Assembly (NCBI RefSeq): GCF_021107415.1
Contig: NZ_JAIOSW010000207.1
Coordinates: 1-16,753 of the forward strand
Source of the DNA: Desulfobacula sp.
GTDB taxonomy: Bacteria > Desulfobacterota > Desulfobacteria > Desulfobacterales > Desulfobacteraceae
Length of the DNA: 16,753 bases
Direction of reading: 5' to 3'
Below are positions 1 through 5,735 of the stretch, piece after piece. A program made the position numbers and the translations under genes. The notes under the pieces were generated by a model that did no database searches, was not told the origin of the DNA, and was given only the letters and a program-made list of their open reading frames with translations. How positions within the stretch are numbered: position 1 is the stretch's first letter; each line of letters begins with the position of its first letter.

Positions 1-649
1 GGGTGATTCCCCAGGTCAGCCGGGATTTTGGACGGGAAATGCAAAGATCTTCCAAAGGTTCCTTTAAAAAAGAAAGAATTTCATTTTTGTATTGTGCAGG
101 CCGGATAAAATCAGGATTGGTTTTGATGTGGTTGATAAGCCATTCCTGGTATTTGCTCATTTTGAAAAAATAATTGGATTCCTTGATAACCTTGGGCGCA
201 ACGCCATGGTCCGGGCATTTGCCGTCGACAAGTTCTCTTTCCTGGTAAAACCGTTCACATCCAAAACAATACAGCCCCTCATAGCTTGAAAAATAGATAT
301 CTCCTGAGTCATAAATTTTTAAAAGAACATCGCTGACCACCTTGATATGATCCGGATCTGTTGTTCTGATAAAATGATCATTTTTGACATTTAATATTGG
401 CAATAGATCCTGAAAAAGCTTACTGATATTGTCTGCATATTCTTTTGGCGTTGTTTTCTGGCTTTGGGCTGCCTGAACAATTTTATCTCCGTGTTCATCT
501 GTTCCGGTTAGAAAAAAAGTTTCATGATCATCCATCTGTTTGAATCTTGTTGCAACATCAGCAGCGATGGAGGTGTATGCATGCCCCAGATGGGGCTTGG
601 CATTGACATAATATATGGGGGTTGTAAAAAATTGCTTTTTTGCTTTCAT
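1..649 (-). CDS. metG: Methionyl-tRNA synthetase, N-terminal part (runs off the left edge)
   Basis: Charges tRNA-Met with methionine in the cytoplasm. The 216 visible codons begin MKAKKQFFTTPIYYVN and carry the class I signature as HLGH (residues 20-23). The TGTDEHG segment lies at 48-54. A knuckle-type zinc site follows with C128, C131, C145 and H148. The segment ISRPKSRLTWGI near 204-215 is typical of the Thermus/Bacillus-like MetRS form. The KMSKS loop, the anticodon-binding domain and any C-terminal tRNA-binding domain lie outside the window. The ATG at 649 is preceded by AGGA overlapping the ricT stop codon, with a 16-nt gap to ricT, so translation is probably coupled. It is the last visible gene of the lptD-nusG-ihf-holB-ricT-metG string. 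Identity is secure; only completeness is unknown. Confidence 0.96.
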   Translation of the reverse strand, partial: MKAKKQFFTTPIYYVNAKPHLGHAYTSIAADVATRFKQMDDHETFFLTGTDEHGDKIVQAAQSQKTTPKEYADNISKLFQDLLPILNVKNDHFIRTTDPDHIKVVSDVLLKIYDSGDIYFSSYEGLYCFGCERFYQERELVDGKCPDHGVAPKVIKESNYFFKMSKYQEWLINHIKTNPDFIRPAQYKNEILSFLKEPLEDLCISRPKSRLTWGIT

Positions 650-665
650 TATTTTGTAGATCCTG

Positions 666-1457
666 TTATTGCCTCGCCAGTTGTTGGATGGTTTTTTCTA
701 TTTCGGTATTATTTTCTAAACGAATAGTGATACTCTCTTTTAACACATTCTGCCTGATAACTTTTCCTTTACCTTCTTCTATGGTGATTCTTTTACCCAG
801 TTTGGGCATTTCGCGTTTAAGGCTTTTATAGGTTTCATTTTCAAAGGTCAGACAGCACATCAGTCTGCCGCAAACCCCGGAAATTTTTGTGGGATTCAAT
901 GACAGTCCCTGCTCTTTGGCCATTTTGATGGAAACCGGTTCAAAGGTATGCATAAAAGAAGAACAGCAAAGTTCTCTTCCGCATTTGCCAATACCACCGC
1001 AATGTTTTGAAAGATTGCGAATCCCGACCTGACGCATTTCAATCCGAATAGTGAATTCTTTTACCAGAAGTTTGATTAATTCTCTGAAATCAATCCTGCC
1101 GTCAGCAGTGTAGAAAAAAGTTAATTTGTTTCGATCAAATGTGCTTTCAACGCTGAACAGGTTCATGAAAAGATCTAAATCAGTAATGCATTGGATGCAA
1201 AAATCAAAGGCTCTTTTTTCAAGTTTTTTTATTTCTTCTCTTCTAAGACAGTCTTCTTTGGTGGCAACACGGATAATCTGCTTTAATTTTTTTTCCACAT
1301 TTTCAACTTCAACGGGAGGGATGGCGATTTTGCCAAATCCAAGACCCTGCTCGGTTTCTACGATTACAGAGTCTCCTTCTTTCAGCACAAAAGCATTGCT
1401 TTTGAAGTCATATATTTTCCCTGCTGTTTTAAATTTAACGCCAGCAACTTTAATCAT
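666..1457 (-). CDS. ricT: RicT/YaaT-type PSP1-domain iron-sulfur protein
   Basis: A 263-residue protein of the PSP1 C-terminal-domain family. The family hallmark is a double cysteine cluster, seen here as GKCGRELCC (C159, C164, C165) and GVCGRLMCC (C196, C201, C202), with a further C153. In Bacillus subtilis the homologue RicT (YaaT) joins RicA and RicF in a [4Fe-4S]-binding complex affecting RNase Y-dependent mRNA processing and development. That is family knowledge; no RicA or RicF partner is visible here. The start ATG lies inside the end of holB (8-nt overlap, ATGATTAA), and AAAGGAAAG in the holB 3' end serves as its ribosome-binding site. The holB-ricT neighbourhood is the same as in Bacillus. 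Function in this organism is inferred; family assignment is strong. Confidence 0.92.
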   Translation of the reverse strand: MIKVAGVKFKTAGKIYDFKSNAFVLKEGDSVIVETEQGLGFGKIAIPPVEVENVEKKLKQIIRVATKEDCLRREEIKKLEKRAFDFCIQCITDLDLFMNLFSVESTFDRNKLTFFYTADGRIDFRELIKLLVKEFTIRIEMRQVGIRNLSKHCGGIGKCGRELCCSSFMHTFEPVSIKMAKEQGLSLNPTKISGVCGRLMCCLTFENETYKSLKREMPKLGKRITIEEGKGKVIRQNVLKESITIRLENNTEIEKTIQQLARQ

Positions 1458-2508
1458 AAATTAACTTTCCTTTGTTCGTAATAATTTTAAGGAAAAATCT
1501 ATCCAATGTTAATCTTAATGTGCAGTTTGATGCCAGTCTTTTTTCCGTTTCATAAAGATCTTTGATCCACTCACATTTTTTTTTTGTTCCAGCCATTTGA
1601 CTAATATCTATAATAGCGTCAGAAAAATCAAGATTAACTATTTTTTTGGGATGAAATTTAAAAACCATTAGATCCCGGAAAAACGTTTTCATAATGGCAA
1701 TGGCATCATCAATTAGGTCGGGATACAAGCTCAACTTTTGTGAAAGCATCAATCCTTTTGATATGTCGTGATTCGTGTCAGCTTGAATTATGCCGGCAAG
1801 GGTTTTAAGCAGCCACTTTCTTTTTTTGATCCAGTCAATCTTTTTTGCTTTATCATCCAAAGTTAAATTCAAATACATCATTGCCTTTCTAAGATCAGAA
1901 TCGGCAGTTTTCGATGCAATTGCCGCCATTTGCTTGTCAGTTTTGAATTCATTGATCAGGTATTGCTCAATGAATTCGTTGGTCAACGGTTTAAATCTGA
2001 TTTTACGGCATCTTGAAATAATGGTTGGAAGAAATAAAGATATCTTGCTGGCAATGAGGATGAAAAATGTTTTTTCAGGGGGCTCTTCAAGCATTTTTAA
2101 TAATGCGTTCTGGGCCTGGATATTCATTAGATCTGCATTTAATATTAATACCATTCTGAATTTGGCTTCATTGGGCCTGGATGAAATTGCTAATCCCATT
2201 TCACGGATCTGGGATATGGAGATTATTTTTTTGTCTTTTAGAGGGTTGATACTTAGGATATCGGGATGACTTTTTGCATTTATTTTACGGCACGATTTAC
2301 AATCGTTGCAAGCAAGTCCCGTCCCTTTCAAACAATTACACCCCTTAGCAAAGAAAAATGCCGCTTTTTTTCTTCCTGTATTCTCATTTCCAAAGAAAAG
2401 AAGGGCATTTGGAATTTTTTTTGCCTGAATGATGATAGTTAACTCGGATACGGTTTCCGCTTGGTATTGCATTTGATCAAAATCAGACATGGTTTGATCA
2501 ATAACCAT
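1450..2508 (-). CDS. holB: DNA polymerase III delta' clamp-loader subunit
   Basis: A 352-residue AAA+ clamp-loader subunit that helps load the beta sliding clamp during replication. The P-loop region reads GNENTGRKK (40-48), without a proper GK[ST]; delta' subunits commonly lack a functional ATP site. A zinc-module cysteine cluster follows (C57/C59, C67, C70, C73). The conserved NALLKMLEEPP segment lies at 134-144 and the SRC motif at 165-167, the latter needed in the family to trigger hydrolysis in a neighbouring subunit. The C-terminal half is divergent, as usual for delta'. The gap to the upstream IHF/HU stop is only 3 nt. The Shine-Dalgarno is weak (GGTAG about 12 nt upstream), so coupled translation is likely. 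An in-frame ATG six codons in is an alternative start without a better ribosome-binding site. Confidence 0.93.
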   Translation of the reverse strand: MVIDQTMSDFDQMQYQAETVSELTIIIQAKKIPNALLFFGNENTGRKKAAFFFAKGCNCLKGTGLACNDCKSCRKINAKSHPDILSINPLKDKKIISISQIREMGLAISSRPNEAKFRMVLILNADLMNIQAQNALLKMLEEPPEKTFFILIASKISLFLPTIISRCRKIRFKPLTNEFIEQYLINEFKTDKQMAAIASKTADSDLRKAMMYLNLTLDDKAKKIDWIKKRKWLLKTLAGIIQADTNHDISKGLMLSQKLSLYPDLIDDAIAIMKTFFRDLMVFKFHPKKIVNLDFSDAIIDISQMAGTKKKCEWIKDLYETEKRLASNCTLRLTLDRFFLKIITNKGKLIYD

Positions 2509-2511
2509 TTG

Positions 2512-2787
2512 TTAATAATCTACCCGCTCCTTTAGTTCTTTCCCACATTTAAAAAAGGGGAGCCGTTTGGGAGGAATGGTGACTTTTTGGCCGGTTTTCG
2601 GGTTTCGGCCTGTGTAGCTTTTGTACCCTTTTATATAAAAACTGCAAAAACCCCTAATTTCAACCCTTTCTCCTTTTATAAATGAATCGGAAAGCGAGTC
2701 AAAAAATATTTTAATAACCTCTGAAGCTTCGGATTTTGTCAGGCTTGCTTTCTCTTTTAATGTCGAAATCAATTCAAGTTTATTCAT
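2512..2787 (-). CDS. IHF/HU-family DNA-bending protein
   Basis: A 91-residue nucleoid-associated protein that should dimerise and bend DNA. Visible hallmarks are the N-terminal helical dimer region (MNKLELISTLKEKASLTKSE), the EIRGFCSF beta segment (43-50) and the DNA-arm RNPKTG (61-66), whose proline intercalates in IHF/HU. The PFFKCGKELKERV C-terminal signature (78-89) resembles IHF subunits more than HU. C48 sits where most relatives have glycine (GFGSF), and C81 lies in the FKxGKELK segment. The reading frame is open up to a TTG at 2865, but the ATG at 2787 has a clear GAGGAAG ribosome-binding site and gives the normal family length. It sits between a NusG paralogue and holB. Whether it is the alpha, beta or a stand-alone form cannot be settled here. 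Confidence 0.92.
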   Translation of the reverse strand: MNKLELISTLKEKASLTKSEASEVIKIFFDSLSDSFIKGERVEIRGFCSFYIKGYKSYTGRNPKTGQKVTIPPKRLPFFKCGKELKERVDY

Positions 2788-2836
2788 ACTTCCTCTTTCT
2801 ATTATTGAATGCTGCAATCTTATTATTTTCATAAGG

Positions 2837-2865
2837 ACTTTAATTAAAATTTGATAAAAAGTCAA
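2837..2865 (-). promoter_or_regulatory. Possible internal sigma70-type promoter for the IHF/HU gene
   Basis: On the minus strand, TTGACT (2865-2860), a 17-nt spacer and TAAAGT (2842-2837) lie in the 82-nt gap between the NusG-paralogue stop and the IHF/HU start. It is the only sizeable gap in this gene string. It may allow IHF/HU, holB, ricT and metG to be expressed independently of lptD. By-eye consensus match only. Confidence 0.4.
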
Positions 2866-2869
2866 GGGG

Positions 2870-3394
2870 TTATGCTAAAAAATCAGGGACTCTTTCAACA
2901 TTATCTTCTTTAACTTCAACCCCGGCGTATTGTCCTAAAACATCTATTTTGATAACAACACGTCCTTTGCCTTTATATCTTGCAAACTCGCCTTTAACCC
3001 CTGCCATAGGACCTTCTAAAATTATCACAGGCTGGCCTTTTTTTATGCGGACATTTTCTCCAGTGATCAGATCCATATTGGCGCTGGTAAGGATTTTTAA
3101 TGATTCAACCTGTGATTCGGGCACGGGCACGGGTCCGGATTGATTTCCCAATAATCTAACGGCCCCGACAGTTTTTAAAATATTGAGCTGGTCAGCAGCT
3201 TCAAACGTTGATTGTACAAAAACATATCCCGGGAAAAGCGGGATTTCTATCATGAGATTTCTATCTTTCCGCCTGCTTTTCCTTTTTGTTTTGGGTAAAA
3301 ACGCTTGGATTTTTTTTTTCACAATACTAGTGTATACTATTTGCTCAAAGTTACTTCTTGTCAGAAGAGCAAACCAGTTTAATCGTTCAATCAT
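2870..3394 (-). CDS. NusG paralogue (RfaH/UpxY-like transcription antiterminator)
   Basis: A 174-residue protein with an N-terminal NGN domain (about 5-103; NWFALLTRSNFEQ, FLPKTKRKSRRK, then IPLFPGYVFV) and a C-terminal KOW domain (about 118-150; GQPVIILEGPMAGVKGEFAR). The length and the RPVP-like VPVPES linker match the specialised NusG paralogues (RfaH, UpxY, LoaP families) that bind elongating RNA polymerase and suppress termination in particular long operons. Housekeeping nusG normally sits beside secE and rplK, which are absent here. Its ATG overlaps the lptD stop codon (ATGA, 3391-3394), so it is translationally coupled to the outer-membrane LPS translocon gene. An operon-specific role, in this operon or in surface polysaccharide operons elsewhere, is inference. 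I found no ops-like element by eye. Confidence 0.88.
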   Translation of the reverse strand: MIERLNWFALLTRSNFEQIVYTSIVKKKIQAFLPKTKRKSRRKDRNLMIEIPLFPGYVFVQSTFEAADQLNILKTVGAVRLLGNQSGPVPVPESQVESLKILTSANMDLITGENVRIKKGQPVIILEGPMAGVKGEFARYKGKGRVVIKIDVLGQYAGVEVKEDNVERVPDFLA

Positions 3395-5613
3395 TTTGTA
3401 CCAAATTCTCCGATTCCATGAAGATTTATTAGAAAGGTAATACTCTGTTCACCACGTGATTCTGAAAAATAAAGGCTAAATAACCAGCAGGATTTATTGA
3501 TAGTGAATCCGGCCTGGGTTTCCACGGTTTTATTTTCCTGTATGTTTTTTTCAATGGAGTAATATGCGGTTAATTCGTCTGTTAAGCTGATATCAATCTT
3601 TGAATACAGAGATTCTGAAGAGCTGCTAGTATATCGATATTCTGTTCTTAAACTGTCACCCCGATTGTCTTTGAGAGTATTCCCAATGTTTAATGTTTTA
3701 AAATGGCTGTCATAGGGAGACCAGGAAAGATCCATATCAAGGGTACAAAACTCATTTAGATTCAGCTCCGTATCCAATAGGATATCAGAAAATGGTTTTG
3801 ATTCATTGTCCCTTTCCCTTTTGATATCAAAACTTTGGGAAATTTTGATATATGCAAAATCGCGGTAGGTTAATCTCTCTTCGCCTTTAGGGGTTAAACT
3901 GGATTTTCTGGAAATGAAATGATTGGTAAGAGACCAGGTAAGTAAATTTTTTTCCGGAATATTGTCCAGAGAATCAAAGGTCGGCAGATCATTTTGAATG
4001 ATGCTCGGGGTAAAGGCGTATTCAATATTCGGGATAATTTCATGTTTGATCTTATCAGCAAATTCATTGTTGGGATTAAAGATTTTAATCAGTTTTGTGG
4101 ATAGTTCCGCGCCAATATCATACATCTGTCTTGTCCGAAGACTGTCGGAATTGCCGTTAATATCCGTGAATTCATTGGTATGCCAGACGGTTTGCCTTAC
4201 ACCAACAGATGGTTCAAAATTAAAAAAACCGCCAAATTTCAGGGGCAGATAGACTTTGGGGTAGATATCTGCTCGTTGCCCTTTCACAAGTGTTGCACTT
4301 GTATCTTTCCTGTAAAAAGATCGATACTCGGTATCAAGAGAATAAAAGAATTTTGAAAGACCAATTTGCTGTTTTGCAGCATCAAACTGAATGCTTGGAA
4401 GTGTTTGCAAAGTTGTGTCATCAATATTCTGGCGCCGGGCAGAAATATTGTCATACCACAAAGCATCAACATTGAATATGTAGCTATCCCATGATTTATT
4501 GATATTCAACCAGTTTTTTCGGGTATTGTCATCATATTCATCCAGACTTCGCCCAAATTCTTTTTCAAAATATTCTTTGGTTTCATCATATCCCGTAAAT
4601 CCGTCTTGAAATTCATGAAGGTAATCTTCATCACTGACTACGTCGATATCCAGCTTGGCTGTAATTCCATTGGGAAGGTCCTGGTTGTGTCTCATCCTGA
4701 ACCAGAAGCGGTCAGAGTTGGTTCTTTGAGGGGTGGTGGAAAAACTATAGTTTTTTGTACTGATGGTTCCATCATCTGTTTTGTCATCTTTAAGAAAATC
4801 AAAGAATATTGACCCCTTTGTCTTGTTATCCAGAACATATCGGTATTCAGTACCCAATTTTGTTCCTCGATCAGACATGTAATCTGCATATACCGTTGCA
4901 TCGGTATTTCTTGAAATAGCGATAAAAAGAGGCTGTTCGTATTCAAATCCCTTTCGGTCAGATGATGATATCCTGGGGATTAAAAGGCCTGTCTGGCGTT
5001 TGGTCTGGACCGGAAACACAAGAAAAGGGCTGTAGACAACAGGAACCTTCTTGGCCCAAAGAACGGTATGGCTTGCAACCCCGTATCCTTCAACAGTTAC
5101 TTTGATATTTTTGCCGGAAATTTTCCAGTCAGGAGAATCACCTGTGCATGATGTAATGGATCCCTTTTGGGCACTATAAGTAAATTTACCGGTCTTTCTA
5201 ATAATCTCACCATTAATATAAAAATTGTTTTTCTGGATAAAAATGGTGCCTTTGTTTATCGTACCGATTTGACTTGTAAGGTTGATATTCATTGCATTGC
5301 AGGAGATGGAATCTTCACCGGCTATTAAAAGAACATTGCCTTGTGCAAAGGCATCCTTTGTTTTATTTGAGAATTCAACATAATCTGCTTCAAGCCTGGT
5401 TTTGCCTCCTGTGATCACTACATCATTTTCGGCAATATAGAGGTTTTTTTTGTTGTCAAAGGTCACTGTCCGTGCAGATATATGCCAGGAAATTTCTTCG
5501 GGATTTTGGGGTAAAGAATTTGCTATTACGCTCCCCCCGGCTGATATGAATATATAAAAAAAAGCAAATATCACAAAAAGTGGCCAAGACTTTTGCTTTG
5601 ACAAACTAACCAT
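3391..5613 (-). CDS. lptD: LPS-assembly protein LptD (outer-membrane LPS translocon)
   Basis: A 740-residue outer-membrane protein that inserts lipopolysaccharide into the outer leaflet together with lipoprotein LptE. A signal peptide (residues 1 to about 31, ending near VIANS) is followed by an OstA/LptA-like beta-jellyroll with regularly spaced segments such as ARTVTFDNKKNLYIAENDV. ITSCTGDSPDWKI then leads into the region with PVVYSPFLVFPVQTKRQTGL, typical of the LptD plug/barrel junction. A long beta-barrel of alternating polar and aromatic residues ends with LHGIGEFGTK. The frame is open to a GTG at 5637, but the ATG at 5613 has GGAAAG immediately upstream and starts at the signal peptide, so I chose it. 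It is first in the leftward gene string, with a possible promoter about 45-70 nt upstream. Confidence 0.94.
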   Translation of the reverse strand: MVSLSKQKSWPLFVIFAFFYIFISAGGSVIANSLPQNPEEISWHISARTVTFDNKKNLYIAENDVVITGGKTRLEADYVEFSNKTKDAFAQGNVLLIAGEDSISCNAMNINLTSQIGTINKGTIFIQKNNFYINGEIIRKTGKFTYSAQKGSITSCTGDSPDWKISGKNIKVTVEGYGVASHTVLWAKKVPVVYSPFLVFPVQTKRQTGLLIPRISSSDRKGFEYEQPLFIAISRNTDATVYADYMSDRGTKLGTEYRYVLDNKTKGSIFFDFLKDDKTDDGTISTKNYSFSTTPQRTNSDRFWFRMRHNQDLPNGITAKLDIDVVSDEDYLHEFQDGFTGYDETKEYFEKEFGRSLDEYDDNTRKNWLNINKSWDSYIFNVDALWYDNISARRQNIDDTTLQTLPSIQFDAAKQQIGLSKFFYSLDTEYRSFYRKDTSATLVKGQRADIYPKVYLPLKFGGFFNFEPSVGVRQTVWHTNEFTDINGNSDSLRTRQMYDIGAELSTKLIKIFNPNNEFADKIKHEIIPNIEYAFTPSIIQNDLPTFDSLDNIPEKNLLTWSLTNHFISRKSSLTPKGEERLTYRDFAYIKISQSFDIKRERDNESKPFSDILLDTELNLNEFCTLDMDLSWSPYDSHFKTLNIGNTLKDNRGDSLRTEYRYTSSSSESLYSKIDISLTDELTAYYSIEKNIQENKTVETQAGFTINKSCWLFSLYFSESRGEQSITFLINLHGIGEFGTK

Positions 5614-5631
5614 GTTCTTTCCAGTAAAAAA

Positions 5632-5660
5632 TTGCACATCAGTTAAAATTACTGTATAAA
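5632..5660 (+). promoter_or_regulatory. Possible promoter for the cysK-cysS fusion gene
   Basis: TTGCAC (5632-5637), a 17-nt spacer and TATAAA (5655-5660) precede the fusion gene by about 75 nt on the plus strand. Its -10 box coincides with the candidate -10 of the opposing lptD promoter, and its -35 falls in the presumed lptD 5' leader. Consensus match by eye. Confidence 0.35.
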
Positions 5661-5684
5661 GCCATCTTATACTTTAAAAGTCAA
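5655..5684 (-). promoter_or_regulatory. Possible promoter for the lptD gene string
   Basis: On the minus strand, TTGACT (5684-5679) is followed after 18 nt by TTTATA (5660-5655), or after 17 nt by CTTTAT. The predicted transcript start is about 35 nt before the lptD ATG. It overlaps the candidate rightward promoter of the fusion gene. By-eye match. Confidence 0.4.
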
Positions 5685-5714
5685 GTTTTGAATACATGAT
5701 TTGGAGAGTTCAAC

Positions 5715-5732
5715 ATGACAAAGGTTAAATAA
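5715..5732 (+). other. Possible five-codon leader ORF (MTKVK) before the fusion gene
   Basis: A short ORF, ATG ACA AAG GTT AAA TAA, has its own GGAGAG Shine-Dalgarno at 5703-5708. It ends 3 nt before the ATG of the cysK-cysS fusion and is in the same frame. The fusion ATG itself has only AAGG about 11 nt upstream. The mini-ORF could therefore deliver ribosomes to the main start by reinitiation, or it may be coincidence. Nothing in its five residues points to attenuation (no cysteine run). Confidence 0.3.
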
Positions 5733-5735
5733 AAA

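Noticed and set aside
1126..1464. 112-codon plus-strand ORF across ricT
   Set aside because: Shadow of the ricT coding frame; low-complexity serine/phenylalanine-rich product with no domain.
1790..2269. 159-codon plus-strand ORF across holB
   Set aside because: It mirrors holB, including the complement of its conserved core, and has no independent coding evidence.
2788..2865. TTG at 2865 as an upstream start of the IHF/HU gene
   Set aside because: It adds 26 residues foreign to the family and overlaps a promoter-like TTGACT; the ATG at 2787 has GAGGAAG.
5613..5637. GTG at 5637 as the lptD start, giving eight extra residues
   Set aside because: No Shine-Dalgarno precedes it, whereas GGAAAG sits just before the ATG at 5613, where the signal peptide begins.
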